DNA from: Clostridia bacterium
Lineage (GTDB): Bacteria > Bacillota > Clostridia > Oscillospirales > CAG-382
NCBI GenBank assembly: GCA_017397955.1
Contig: JAFQHL010000034.1
Span: forward strand, 1 to 58,959
DNA length: 58,959 nt
Reading direction: 5' to 3'
Both the position numbers and the translations under genes were made by a program. Positions within the stretch are counted from its first letter, which is position 1. Every line of letters starts with the position of its first letter. A model generated the notes under the pieces. That model searched no databases. It was not told the origin of the DNA and worked only from the letters and a program-made list of their open reading frames with translations. This document shows positions 26,362 through 37,600 of the stretch, one piece after another.

Positions 26362-26841
26362 ATGAGAGTGGGACACGGCTATGATGTGCACGCTTTTGCC
26401 GAGGGCAGAAAGCTTATTCTTGGCGGCGTGGATGTTCCTCACAGCAAAGGTCTTAGGGGACATTCCGATGCAGACGTGCTTACCCACGCGGTATGCGATG
26501 CCTTGCTTGGTGCAGCTGCGCTGGGTGATATCGGTGCTCATTTTCCCGATACTGATGCCGCCTACAAGGGCGCAGACAGCTTATTGCTGTTGAAAGCGGT
26601 GGTGAAACTGTTAAAGGACAAGGGCTACCGCATAGAAAATATAGATTCCACCTTAATAGCGCAAAAACCCAAACTTGCACCTTATATTGAGCAAATGCGT
26701 AAAAACCTTGCGGCGGCTTCGGGCATAGAACTGGATTCAGTAAGCGTAAAAGCCACCACTGAGGAGCGTTTGGGCTTTACGGGCAGGGAGGAAGGTATTG
26801 CCGCCCACGCCCTGTGTTTAATAGAAAAATCAAAACAGTAA
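26362..26841 (+). CDS. ispF: 2-C-methyl-D-erythritol 2,4-cyclodiphosphate synthase IspF
   Basis: Zn-dependent MEP-pathway cyclase, 159 residues, full length. [12 protein letters not shown] with metal ligands Asp and His, [30 protein letters not shown], and the C-terminal [16 protein letters not shown] are all present. ATG directly follows the ispD stop; ispE is not in the window. Confidence 0.98.
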   Translation: MRVGHGYDVHAFAEGRKLILGGVDVPHSKGLRGHSDADVLTHAVCDALLGAAALGDIGAHFPDTDAAYKGADSLLLLKAVVKLLKDKGYRIENIDSTLIAQKPKLAPYIEQMRKNLAAASGIELDSVSVKATTEERLGFTGREEGIAAHALCLIEKSKQ

Positions 26842-26854
26842 AAGGTAAATATTG

Positions 26855-28126
26855 ATGCAAATAAAAGACTATACTTTAAGGGAAGGCGTAGGGCTTACGG
26901 TGCTTTCCGCCGATAAATTTAAATCCAATCTTATGATAGTAGAGCTTCGCTGTCCCTTAAAAAAAGAAACGGCAACTCATAACTCCTTGCTTACAAATGT
27001 ATTAAGCCGCTGTTGCCGTCAATATCCCACTCTAAGGCAGTTTAACGTTGCGCTTGAGGAGCTGTATGCCGCAGACTTGGATGCCTATGTTTCCAAAATA
27101 GGTGAGGTGCAAAAGATTTGCTTTAAGCTTTCTTGCATAGAGAATAGATATACCTACGACGGCGCAGACGTTTTGGCGGGCGGTATGCGCCTGCTTGGCG
27201 AGATGATTTTCAATCCGCTTTTAGAGGACGGTGTTTTTCCTCTTAATGTGGTGGAATCTGAAAAAAAGAATTTAAAAGAAGAAATAGAAGCTATAAAAAA
27301 CGATAAATCCCGTTATGCCCTTAACCGCTGTGTAAAAAATATGTGCGGGGATGAGCCTTATTCCGTTGCAACCGCAGGAGATGTTGAGGTGCTCTCGGCT
27401 ATTACTCCCGAAGAGTTGAAGCAAAGCTATGATGTACTTATAGCAACACCGCCTGTAAGTATTTATTTCGTGGGCAGGGAAGAGCCGGATAAAGTTAGGG
27501 ACTACTGCAACAAATATTTACCCTTTACCGCCAGAAGCGGAAGGCTTTTTAATACCGAAGTGCGCGGCGCGGGCACGGAAGTAAAGCATATTACCGAAAG
27601 CTCCGATGCGGTTCAAAGCCGTCTTTGTATGGGCTTCCGCACAGGACGCAGTATAAAGGATGAGGACTACAGCGCGCTGCTTTTGGCATGCGACGTTTTA
27701 GGCTCTCCCTCCGGTAAACTTTTTGTAAACGTAAGGGAAAAGCTGGGGCTTTGCTATTATTGCCACCCGCTTTTAGACGGAGTTAAGGGCTTGCTCATCG
27801 TGTCGGCAGGTATCGCCGCCGAAAACAGGGGGAAAACCGAAGAGGCTGTGTTAAAGCAGATAGATGACCTTAAACAGGGGAATATATCGGAAAGTGAGCT
27901 TAAAAGTGCAAAAGCGGCGGCGCTTAACGCATACAGAGAGATAACCGACAGCCCATCTGCAATAATCGGATGGTATTCCACGCGCCGTGGACTTGGTCTT
28001 GATTTGACCCCCGACCAAATGGCGAGGATAATAGAAAAAACCACTGCCGAGGATATTGCAAGGGCGGCAAGAGATATTGTTCCCGATACTTTTTATATGC
28101 TTGAAGGAGGCGGTACCCAATGTTGA
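26855..28126 (+). CDS. M16-family protein, probably non-catalytic (YmfF-like)
   Basis: 423 residues of the M16 (insulinase/processing peptidase) fold, but without an HxxEH zinc motif in the N-terminal half. It matches the inactive partner of the YmfF/YmfH pair seen in Firmicutes. GFRTGRSIKDEDYSALLLACDVLGSPSGKLF is typical of the C-terminal lobe. The ATG at 26855 is preferred over the TTG one codon earlier, with AAAGG at 26841. It overlaps the active partner by 7 nt, which supports a heteromeric protease. Confidence 0.88.
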   Translation: MQIKDYTLREGVGLTVLSADKFKSNLMIVELRCPLKKETATHNSLLTNVLSRCCRQYPTLRQFNVALEELYAADLDAYVSKIGEVQKICFKLSCIENRYTYDGADVLAGGMRLLGEMIFNPLLEDGVFPLNVVESEKKNLKEEIEAIKNDKSRYALNRCVKNMCGDEPYSVATAGDVEVLSAITPEELKQSYDVLIATPPVSIYFVGREEPDKVRDYCNKYLPFTARSGRLFNTEVRGAGTEVKHITESSDAVQSRLCMGFRTGRSIKDEDYSALLLACDVLGSPSGKLFVNVREKLGLCYYCHPLLDGVKGLLIVSAGIAAENRGKTEEAVLKQIDDLKQGNISESELKSAKAAALNAYREITDSPSAIIGWYSTRRGLGLDLTPDQMARIIEKTTAEDIARAARDIVPDTFYMLEGGGTQC

Positions 28127-29400
28127 AACTTTATGAGAATACCGCCTTGGAAGAAAAATACTATAAATGCAACGTAAACGGCCTTGACGTGTATGTTATC
28201 CCTAAGCAAATGTCAACAGTTTACGCATCCATAGCCGTAAACTTCGGCTCCTCTGACACTAGGTTTGCAGTGGACGGAAAAACCCTAAGCCTACCTGCGG
28301 GTACTGCTCATTATTTAGAGCACAAAATGTTTGATAACCCCGACGGCACCGATGCTTTTGAGCAGTTTTCACTGCTTGGCGCAAATGTAAACGCCTATAC
28401 AGCGTCTGCAAAAACCTGCTATCTGTTCTCCTGTACGGAGAATTTTGAGGAGTGCTTAAAGCTTCTTTTTGACGTGGTTACAAAGCCTGTGTTCTCCGAT
28501 GCATCCGTAGAAAAGGAACGCCCTATTATTACCGAGGAAATCCGTATGTATATGGATGACCCCTATTGGAAAATGCACTTTTCTTTGCTGGATGCCTTAT
28601 ATCACGTGGACCCTATACGCACAGACCCTGCAGGTACCGAGGAAACCATAGCTGAAATAACACCACAGCTTTTGTATGACTGCCATCGCAGCTTTTACAC
28701 GCCCGAAAATATGGCGCTTTGCGTATGCGGTAACGTTGACCCTAAAACCGTGGCAGATATAGCAGCGGAGTGCATAAAGCCCTCCAATGCCGAAAAGCCC
28801 CTAAGACTTCGTCCCGAAGAACCTGCGGAAATACGCACGGGACGTGCAGAATCAAGCTTGGACGTAGCTATTCCGCTTTTTGCGGTGGGCATAAAGTGTA
28901 CCCCGCCCAAGAATGGGGACGAGCTTATGCGTGCCGAAGCAGAGAATGAAATTATTGTTCAGGCAGTTTTCGGCAAAAGCGGCAGCTTTTACAACAAATG
29001 CTACGAAACAGGCTTGCTTGGCGACCATTATTCCTGCGGGTACAGTAATGAGGCGGGTGCCGCTTTGGTTATGGTATACGGCTCCAGCACAGACCCTGAC
29101 AGGGTTTATGAGCTTATTAAGGAAGAGCTGGAACATCGAAAATACAGCTTTTGCACAAGCGAAGAGTTTGAGCGCGCAAAGAAGGTGTGCTATTCCTCCG
29201 CTTTGGAAGCTTATAACGGCACTGAGGAAACTGCAAACGCTTTTCTTGGCTTTGTGTTTGACGGCGGTGACCTTCTTAGGTATACTGACTTTTTGCGCGG
29301 TGCGGATTATCAGTCCGTAAAGGCGCGCTTTACGGCGGAATACCGTTGCGACCGCAGTGCCATATCCGTAATATACAGCAAGGAGGATAACAATGGCTGA
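28120..29400 (+). CDS. M16-family zinc metalloprotease (YmfH-like)
   Basis: 426 residues. Active M16 motif AHYLEH (HxxEH) near residue 66 within LPAGTAHYLEHKMFDN, with the distal Glu in ITEEIRMYMDDP. Cytoplasmic by absence of a signal peptide. Overlaps the M16 partner upstream and lgt downstream (8 nt). Substrate unknown; YmfH relatives process small peptides or exporter products. Confidence 0.92.
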   Translation: MLKLYENTALEEKYYKCNVNGLDVYVIPKQMSTVYASIAVNFGSSDTRFAVDGKTLSLPAGTAHYLEHKMFDNPDGTDAFEQFSLLGANVNAYTASAKTCYLFSCTENFEECLKLLFDVVTKPVFSDASVEKERPIITEEIRMYMDDPYWKMHFSLLDALYHVDPIRTDPAGTEETIAEITPQLLYDCHRSFYTPENMALCVCGNVDPKTVADIAAECIKPSNAEKPLRLRPEEPAEIRTGRAESSLDVAIPLFAVGIKCTPPKNGDELMRAEAENEIIVQAVFGKSGSFYNKCYETGLLGDHYSCGYSNEAGAALVMVYGSSTDPDRVYELIKEELEHRKYSFCTSEEFERAKKVCYSSALEAYNGTEETANAFLGFVFDGGDLLRYTDFLRGADYQSVKARFTAEYRCDRSAISVIYSKEDNNG

Positions 29401-30259
29401 CAGCGTAAAGATAGGTTTCCCCGGCTTGGGTATTGATGAATTTACAGTTGATTCCGTTGCAATCCACAACGCCTTCGGCGCAGAAGGTCTGGATATCCGT
29501 TGGTATGCTTTGATAATATGCACAGGTATAGTTTCCGCGTTCTTCTATTTTCTAATGCGCGGCAAGCGTACAGAAAAGCTTTTGGAGGACGACCTTCTTA
29601 ACATTACCCTGTTCGCGGTGCCTATAGGCGTGGTAGGTGCGCGCTTTTTGTATGTGATAACCAATCTTGAGGATTATGAAAGCCTTTTAGAAATGATAAA
29701 CATAAGGAGCGGAGGGCTTGCCATTTACGGCGGTATAATCTTCGGCGCGCTTACAATATTGGTTTATTCCCTCATAAAAAGGCACAATCCCCTAAAATAT
29801 TTCGATGCTATATGTCCCGGTGTAATGCTTGCGCAGGCAATAGGCAGATGGGGGAATTTCACCAACGGTGAAGCCTATGGTTTAGGCTACGGTGCAGAAA
29901 AGATGCCTTGGCGTATGACTGTGGACGGAATAGTTACCCATCCCACTTTCCTGTACGAAAGTCTTTGGAACCTTACGGGTTTTGTAATAGCCAATTTGCT
30001 TTACAAAAATAAAAAGTTTGACGGACGCATTTTCACCTTCTACGTTGCGTGGTACGGTTTTGGCAGGGCGTGGATAGAGTTTTTACGCAGCGACAGCTTA
30101 AGAGTAGGCGGTTATAAGCTTATGGTGATCCTTGGCTTTTTAACATGCGCCGCCGCTGTAGGCGCCCATATATATCTGTATCTTCGTAACCGTAAGGAGC
30201 TTGCGGATTTTGCACAAACCAAAACTTTAACGGAGGAAACAGCAAATGACAATACTTGA
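29393..30259 (+). CDS. lgt: Prolipoprotein diacylglyceryl transferase Lgt
   Basis: Membrane enzyme that attaches diacylglycerol to the lipobox Cys of prolipoproteins; 288 residues with about seven membrane spans. The Lgt signature GRWGNFTNGEAYG is present, as are IRSGGLAIYGG and the C-terminal HPTFLYESLWN. It would modify the three lipoproteins in this window. Overlaps folD by 14 nt. Confidence 0.97.
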   Translation: MADSVKIGFPGLGIDEFTVDSVAIHNAFGAEGLDIRWYALIICTGIVSAFFYFLMRGKRTEKLLEDDLLNITLFAVPIGVVGARFLYVITNLEDYESLLEMINIRSGGLAIYGGIIFGALTILVYSLIKRHNPLKYFDAICPGVMLAQAIGRWGNFTNGEAYGLGYGAEKMPWRMTVDGIVTHPTFLYESLWNLTGFVIANLLYKNKKFDGRIFTFYVAWYGFGRAWIEFLRSDSLRVGGYKLMVILGFLTCAAAVGAHIYLYLRNRKELADFAQTKTLTEETANDNT

Positions 30260-31085
30260 CGGTAAGGCTCTTGCCGCAAAAATAAAAGAACAAACCGCAA
30301 AAACCACAGCAAAACTGGCGGCAGAGGGTAAAAGACAGCCCTGTTTGGCGGTAGTGCTGGTAGGGGAGGATCCCGCATCTCAAATCTATGTGCGTAACAA
30401 GCATAACGACTGCGTAACTACCGGCATAAAAAGCCTTATGCACACCTTGCCCGCTGATACAAGCGAGGTTGATTTGCTCAACTTGATAGATTCTCTTAAT
30501 GCCGACGATACAGTGGACGGCATTTTGGTGCAGTTGCCTTTGCCCAAGCATTTGGACGAGAAAAAGGTTACGGAGCATATTTCCGCATCAAAGGATGTGG
30601 ATGCCTTCAGTGCCTACAACGTGGGCAAAATAACCTTGGGTCGCGGTGGCTTTAAGCCCTGTACACCTGCAGGAATTATGCGCTTGTTGGAAGAATACGG
30701 TATAGAAATAGCAGGCAAAGAATGTGTTGTTGTGGGCAGAAGTAATATAGTTGGTAAGCCTATGGCTCTTCTGTTGCTGGCGGCAGGCGGTACCGTAACC
30801 GTTTGTCATACCAAAACAGCCGACCTTGCATATCACACCCGTCGTGCAGATATTCTTATTGCCGCAGCAGGCAGGGCAGACCTTATAAAAGATGATATGG
30901 TAAAGGAAGGCGCGGTAATAGTGGATGTAGGTATGAACCGCAAGGACGGTAAGCTGTGCGGCGATGTTGATTACGAGAAATGTGCCGCAAAGGCATCCTA
31001 CATAACACCCGTTCCCGGCGGCGTAGGTCCCATGACAAGAGCAATGCTTTTGGAAAACACCATCACAGCATACGAAAACCACTAA
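30246..31085 (+). CDS. folD: Methylenetetrahydrofolate dehydrogenase/cyclohydrolase FolD
   Basis: Bifunctional folate C1 enzyme, 279 residues. VGEDPASQIYVRNK with catalytic Lys, DGILVQLPLP, VVGRSNIVGKPMALLLL and the C-terminal PVPGGVGPMTRAMLLENT are all present. It is the last gene of the run from thyX, and also supplies the methylenetetrahydrofolate used by ThyX. Confidence 0.98.
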   Translation: MTILDGKALAAKIKEQTAKTTAKLAAEGKRQPCLAVVLVGEDPASQIYVRNKHNDCVTTGIKSLMHTLPADTSEVDLLNLIDSLNADDTVDGILVQLPLPKHLDEKKVTEHISASKDVDAFSAYNVGKITLGRGGFKPCTPAGIMRLLEEYGIEIAGKECVVVGRSNIVGKPMALLLLAAGGTVTVCHTKTADLAYHTRRADILIAAAGRADLIKDDMVKEGAVIVDVGMNRKDGKLCGDVDYEKCAAKASYITPVPGGVGPMTRAMLLENTITAYENH

Positions 31086-31116
31086 AATGCTGATCGATTA
31101 AATATAACATTGTTTT

Positions 31117-31144
31117 GACCGACGAAAAAATTTTTTCGTCGGTC
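31117..31144 (+). terminator. Palindromic terminator stem after folD, T-tract interrupted
   Basis: A perfect 28-bp palindrome whose halves are GACCGACGAAAAAA and its complement. In RNA it forms a stem with an A/U-rich tip. The T-tract expected next is replaced by the start of repeat element copy 1 at 31144. A nearly identical hairpin with an intact T-tract lies beyond the element at 31405. Confidence 0.6.
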
Positions 31145-31372
31145 AGACCGCTGACAAAGGCACAGAACACGAAAAAAGAAAATACGGTCACTATAAAGTA
31201 AAAATTTCGGGGAAAATTTCCCCGAAATTTTTGTATATTTTTTTATTTTTTCGTTTGGAACGAACCTCAGCTCACAGTACCCACCGGGGTCCCCACAAAA
31301 ATGTATTTTTGTGGGGTGGGAATACAGTTCTCGCCTCGGTTCGTCCCATCTGTACTCTTTCTCAGCAGTCTG
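31144..31372 (+). repeat. TIR element copy 1 (MITE-like), 229 bp
   Basis: Begins CAGACCGCTGACAAAG and ends CTTTCTCAGCAGTCTG; the ends are inverted repeats matching at 14 of 16 positions. Inside are a 14-bp hairpin (31202-31215 with 31217-31230) followed by a very T-rich stretch, and a second hairpin at 31291-31316 (CCCCACAAAAAT with its complement). Compared with copies 2 and 3 it lacks the GGGGTCCCCGTTGC...GCAATGGGG hairpin block near the right end and has an unrelated segment of about 20 bp there. No open reading frame and no clear target duplication. Confidence 0.75.
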
Positions 31373-31373
31373 C

Positions 31374-31404
31374 CAAGCTGATGACAAGGTTTGTCATCAG
31401 CTTG
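31374..31404 (+). other. Long hairpin just right of element copy 1
   Basis: CAAGCTGATGACAA (31374-31387) pairs perfectly with 31391-31404 around GGT. It lies between the element end and the intact terminator, and has no T-run of its own. Origin unknown. Confidence 0.6.
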
Positions 31405-31433
31405 ACCGACGAAAAAATTTTTCGTCGGTTTTT
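31405..31433 (+). terminator. Intact duplicate of the folD-side terminator
   Basis: ACCGACGAAAAA (31405-31416) pairs with 31418-31429 and is followed by TTTTG. The stem differs by one T from the palindrome at 31117-31144, so the two terminators flank element copy 1 as near-duplicates. Confidence 0.75.
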
Positions 31434-31542
31434 GTTTATATCAAAAACTTGTTAACGGAGTAAATATACGTTATAGCCAATACAAAAAAACAAACGCAAC
31501 AGGTCGCTTTAGGCAAAAAATTGAAATTTAAGAAAATTTATA

Positions 31543-31571
31543 TTGACATTTGATAAAGAAAAAGATATAAT
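31543..31571 (+). promoter_or_regulatory. Consensus promoter of the giant gene
   Basis: TTGACA (31543-31548), 17-nt spacer, TATAAT (31566-31571): both hexamers are perfect. Transcription should start near 31578, leaving a leader of about 95 nt. AAAGGAGAGAGAG precedes the ATG at 31674. The stretch 31434-31542 holds nothing else recognisable. Confidence 0.85.
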
Positions 31572-31598
31572 GTACATGAATATGTATAGGAGTATCTA

Positions 31599-31616
31599 TA
31601 TCTATACGTATAGATA
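31599..31616 (+). promoter_or_regulatory. 18-bp perfect palindrome in the giant-gene leader
   Basis: TATCTATAC is followed by its exact reverse complement GTATAGATA, about 20-40 nt after the predicted transcription start. The position fits a repressor operator or an RNA stem. No regulator can be named. Confidence 0.45.
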
Positions 31617-31673
31617 AAATGTCCACTATATATTCAATATTTAGGCTTATATAGCGCAAAAGGAGAGAGAGAA

Positions 31674-34600
31674 ATGGAAAGAACTATCAAAAACACCTCC
31701 GGTAGATTACTGGCAGGTTTTTTGGCGGTAATTATGGTGTTCTCTCTGTTTATCACCATGCTTACAGAGCTGGACTTTGCTTCCATCTTTGCATCCGCAT
31801 CCGGTGATGACAGTGGCAAAGACGATGCTTTGCATACCAATACCGCGTATTCCAACACCGACTATTCTGTTATCACAGGGGAAATCGCCCTTATCGGTGA
31901 CGGTTTCGGTACAAAAGACCTTAGTGCAGACTTAAAGGCTGCACTGGGCACTAATGCAAAAGTTAAGCTGTATACCGACGGTCAAAGCGGTGTACAGGCG
32001 GCTCTTACTGCTGCAGCAAGCACAGATATTTCACTTGTAGTATTTGCTTGCGGCACCCGTGTTTGCATAGAAAACAACGGGTCTGTTGCAACCTTCAAGT
32101 CTGATCTTGACAATGCAGTTAAGGCGTTCAAAGCCCGTGGTATAGATGTTTTGCTCGTTTCCCCCGGTCCTGTTACCGAGTATGGCGAAAATATGTACTA
32201 CACCGAACACGCGGATGTTTGGACTCCCGGTCAGGTAGCTTCCGGTGACAACATCACCAACAGAATAAAGGAAGCTGTTGATTCCATCACCGCTGTTGCT
32301 GAGGAAAACAATGTGGGCTTCCTATCCGTTTACGGCAAGGTAAAGCTGACAGGTGAAGCTAAGTATATGGAAGGCTCCGCCGAGGGCGTATTCCCCGGCG
32401 AGTACGGCTATACCCTTATGACCCGTTGGATTGCGGAGTATATTTCAGAAAACTATGTTTTCGCTCGCAAACAGCTTGGCTCTACAACTACGCTTTCCGG
32501 TACTGAAACGGTTATTGACTTGGGTACTGCTTACGACGATATTGATGGTATCGTGCTTAAGTTCCCTGCAAATACAACCGTTCCTTCCAAGTTGTCCGTT
32601 CAATCCACTAAGTCTGTAGAAGACCAGTGGTTTGAAGCTGTTGCCGATGCAACGGTTGTTGATGAGGACGACTATGTGAAGGTTGTAAGCTTAGTGTTTG
32701 AGTCTGCTACGGCACGTTATTTCCGCGTAAGCGGTGATGTAGCGTTCCCCGCAGGCACCACCGCCGCTATCTATCAAACAGCACTTTCAAACCCCGTTAT
32801 GACCTATCCCGTTATAGGTGACGAGGTTTCTACTAAGCACGCCTTCAATATTGAGTGGTCTGCTGTTGCAGGTGCTGACAGATACGATATTGTCATAGAA
32901 AAAGCAGACGGCACTGTGGTAAAAACATTTACTACCAGTGAAGACACACAGGCTATTCCTGCAGGCGTTTTGCAGGACGGTATCAATTACAATATTAAAA
33001 TCTCTTCTCTCTGCTCCGGTTATATAGATATGGATGATCATAGCGGCGCAGGCGCTTCCGGCGTTTTCTCTGCCGCTGATGATGCAGTATATACAGGCAA
33101 CTCCGAAAAGTATGAGGAAAGCGTTTCCGCAGGTAAACTTGTTACCATCGGTGACCAGGATATACTTTCCACTAATGTTGATGTAACTGTTAACGGTCAG
33201 GTGACTGTTGATGATAAGACAACAGCTCTGCTTACCGACTTGGGTCGTTCAGACTATGTTGGCGATGCTAATATGATAAAGCTTCACTCCTCTACCGACG
33301 GTGCAACACAGGTTGAGGTAATACTCGACCTCGCCTTTGAGGCAGACTCTGTAACAGGCGTGTTCTTTGACGCATCTTTCTTCGCTCTTTCATCCTCCGC
33401 TAACGCAAAGCCCGAAAGCGTAGTAGTTAGCTATGCAGGTGAGGACGGCGAATACTCCACCGGTCGTGATATGGCTGTATCTTCCTCCGTTCGTACCATT
33501 AGGGTTGCGGAAGACAGCGAAGTAACGGGCGATATGACCAGATACGGCGAGACTGTCGGCGCAAGAAACATTCGTTACGTAAAAATGGTTTTCACTTTCG
33601 CAGATAAGGATAGATCCGACTTCTGGTTGGACGAAATTTACGTTGTTGGTTCTGCTGACGATAAGGGCGTTATCGCTCGTGACGGCGTTACAGTTCTTAA
33701 CGAAGGTCTTGTCGGCGCAAACAGCTTCTACGGTACTTATACTGCAGGTATGTGGATAACCGATCCCCGTTTCGTTGCAGTTGCTTCCACCGGCGCTAAG
33801 GCTGTTCCCGTTGAACTGGTTGTAAACCTCAACGCAGACCTCCATAATAACGCTATCGGCTATGCAGACAGCGTTGTTACAGGTGTAGAACTTTCCTTTG
33901 CAGTGGATACAGATGCTATCCGTCCTTCTTCCATAGTAGTTTCCGTTCAAAAATCCGGCGAAACTAAGTGGACCGAGGTTGGTGCAAAAGTATACGTAAA
34001 CAACGGTACCGTTTCTGCTGATGACGCAGAATTTATTACCGAATATATCCCCCTCACCTCTAAGGATGCATCCGACGTTTTGGCATCCTACGTAAAAATC
34101 ACCCTTTATACCGATATAAGCAATACTTCCGTTCCTTCCGCTTACGATTCTACAGGCAAGTGGGGCACTTGGTTCGCTCTTTCTCACCTGGATATAATCG
34201 GTGGTCAGTATATAGACTCTATCGCGGCAGACGGCGCAACTGCTGCTTATCACGCAAACTATCTCCAGAATACCAACCTTCTCGGCAGAGATAACTACGG
34301 CGATGTTAACAATACCGATATCTGGAACAGCATCTCCTGGAAGACCGCAGGCTACAAGACCAATGATTCCGGCTATTACGAAATCCTCGGTAACGTAACC
34401 GTTGGTAAGATTTACTGGGCATCCGAAGTTCCTTCTTCTTCTGCTACCAACGTAATTGCCGATGCCGAAACCAAGGCAACAAATACACACGCTCCCTCTA
34501 TCCAGCCTAAAGCAGACTCTAACATTGCATTGGGTAAAAAATACAAATATTCCGTAGCTCCTTATTCTTCTTATTCTGATGGCGGTACAGCTAATGCTTA

Positions 34601-37600
34601 TCACACCGGCCTTTTGACCGACGGTGATTATGCTGAATACAGAGCAGGTTATACAACAAACGTGGCTAATGCCTACGTAGGTTATATTTCTTCGCTGACT
34701 GATTACACACTTACTGTTGATTTGGCAAGCAAATACAATGTATCAAGCGCTTCTATCGATCTATATTGGGATACTGCGCTTTCCAGCGCAAGACCTACCA
34801 AATTGAACGTTGCATACAGTTCAGATGGCAGCACTTGGACTACAGATGTCAGCATTTTATCTAATGAGACGTCAAGAAGCATACACCACGACGCCACTCA
34901 CCTCAACACGCGTAAAGCGTATACATATCAGTGTACAACTACAGGTAAAGATATTAGATACGTAAGGTTTACTATTTCTACTGAGTCCGGAACGAATAAC
35001 CGATTGTACATGGACGAAATTGAGGTAATGGGGTCCGAACCCGCATCTGCACCTACAGGTGGCGAAATTACCAACCTTGCACCTATGGGTACATACGCAT
35101 ATTATGATATGCTCCCCGGTGAAAACATAGGCTATGCCGACGGAACAGAAGGCTGTACCATGGCAATAGACTATGAAGTTCCTAATTATGACGCAGCTAA
35201 GTATTCAACAACCTCTATTGCGGCAGGCGGTACAGGCTACCGTGATACAAAGGGCGTGTTCGCAAAAGGTAAACTTAATGACGGCGTAACCGCAATATAT
35301 ACCAACGGCGTTGTTCCTTACCGTTGGTTAGGCTGGTACCAAAAAGCGGAACAACCCAATGGTATGACTATCGTGTTTGACCTTGGCTCCTCTTATTCAT
35401 TAAAGGACGTTTATTTCAGAAATCCTCGTAGAGGCAATGCTGCCGGCGTAGGTAATTTCACCGTAACGTATTATTTCTCCAGTGATAATTCCACATGGTC
35501 CTCCGGCGTTAAAGGCACTTGGACGGCAGATGGCACTTTGCCTCAGTCTTCCTCTAATACAACAGCTCACGCTGTATATAAGAGCAGTGCTACCGCTCCC
35601 TCCGGAAGCTACAGATACGTAAAGATAAACATTGATAACAATACCGGTACCTTTACTTCCGCAACACAGCTTTTCTATATGGATGAAGTTGTAATTAACG
35701 GCTATACCGGTGTTGTAGAAGGCCCCGATACTACCGAAAAGAACTGGGCGCTTGAAGAAAACGGCGGCTCCTACAAAGGCGCACTTGGTGACCAATACAG
35801 TTATATGGAAGAGTTTACAAGCGGTTCTACTTCTTGGACTTCTTTCCACAGCGGTAAACTTAACGATGGTACAATATCCAATGTTGCACCCAGTGCGACA
35901 GGCAACTTTGTTGGTGTAACCAGAGATTTCAGTACGCAAACAGTTAGGTTTATTTACAAGCTTAAATCAAGAGTTGATGTTACCAGCGTTAACGTGTATA
36001 CCTCTGCAAGCGGCAGAACCGTCACCGTAAGTGTGGGTGAAACCGATGCGATAGGGGATGCAGTACGCTTTGGTGAGGATATAGCATCTTCAGCTTATGA
36101 TGGTACAACTGTTGTATACAGCGTTGAAGGTGCTCAAACAGGTAAATATGTATTCATCGATGTTCAAGGTTCTTGGGCTACTTACTTTACAGAAATAGAA
36201 ATTAACGGTGTTAAGTCTGCACAGCTTGATGCACCTGTTATTACCTCTCATTATAATGAGCAGGAAATCGGTGTACACACTGCCCTTGATTGGGACGATG
36301 TAACTGTTGATGAAGACGGCACCATCATAACCTACAGCGTTGCGGTTACCGATAAGAACGGTGATACGGTAACTGCTGCGACCGGTCTTACTGCAAGTCA
36401 GCTCCTTTTGGACTCTACAGCATTTGCTGTTGGTGAAGGCTACTACACCATTACTGTAACTGCCAGTGCAAGTGGTTGGTTCGATGGCGTAACCGAACTG
36501 GCTGTATATTACGCACCCAAATACATTGTAACCTTTAGTGCGGCTGATGGTGCTTTGCTTAAATCTTCCGGCCAGACCTCTCAACAGGTACAATTCGGTG
36601 TATATATGGGTGCCGCTTGGACCTCCGACGAAGTTCTCGGTGCGGTGGCAAATGTTGTTGCTTTGCCTTATACTGATGCAAACGGTACCGTTTACTACTT
36701 CAGTCATTGGGTTGACGGCGACGGTAATGTGGGTATCCCCACTACAGGTGAGGTTTCCACTAACATGCACTTCACAGCGGTTTATACCCTTGATGATACA
36801 ACAGGCGTAACCAACAATAATCAGATGACTGACGGCGTAATCTATGACGGTACAGGCTCTGTTTCTGACTACTACTTTACATTCAATAACGATAATCAAA
36901 GCTATGACTATATGATTATCGACCTTGGTAGAATTTACCATGCGCTTACGGAGTTTGACGTTTCCTTCTACAAGATGGGCGATGTTCTGCCTTTCCAAAT
37001 TACCTTTGAGGTTTCCTCCAAGGTTTACGTTCCCACCCTTTCTCAAGGTGCAGCGTTTGATGATGCTGACTGGCAATATGTGTCTGTTGTTCAGCAGTCC
37101 AGCTATGTTTACGATGTATCTACCGGCAGATTCAGCTTCAGCGATGATGCTAAATTCGCTCCTATCATAGACGGCGCGTTCGGTCGTTACGTAAAGGTAA
37201 CCTTCCATTACGATACCGATTGCGAAGGCGTATATGTGGATGAAGTTATGGTATCCGGTTCTGACGACCACGACCGTACCAACATAGCAGAAGAAAAAGA
37301 TGCAACTGTTGACGGCGTATATACCGAACTTCTCACAAACGGTGTTGAAAACGATTCCGTTAACGGTAGTGAATTCATTATTGAACTTGATGACGTTAAA
37401 ACCGGCATCACCTCCTTCCAGCTTGTTGGCGCAAATAACGCTTCTGCAAGCTTCTACATTTCCGCAGGCGGCGATAATTTTGTACTTGTGGACACCCTTA
37501 CAGGTGAAGGCGAAATTTATAAGCTTGATGACAAGGTTTCCGCCAGACGTATTAAGATTGCGCTTGACTCTGCAAGTGCTGTAAGCGAAGTGCGCGTATT

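Noticed and set aside
31144..31372. Group II intron derivative at a terminator
   Set aside because: The position fits, but the element is far too short, starts with CAGAC and not the intron 5' consensus, shows no domain V-like hairpin at its 3' end, and has terminal inverted repeats.
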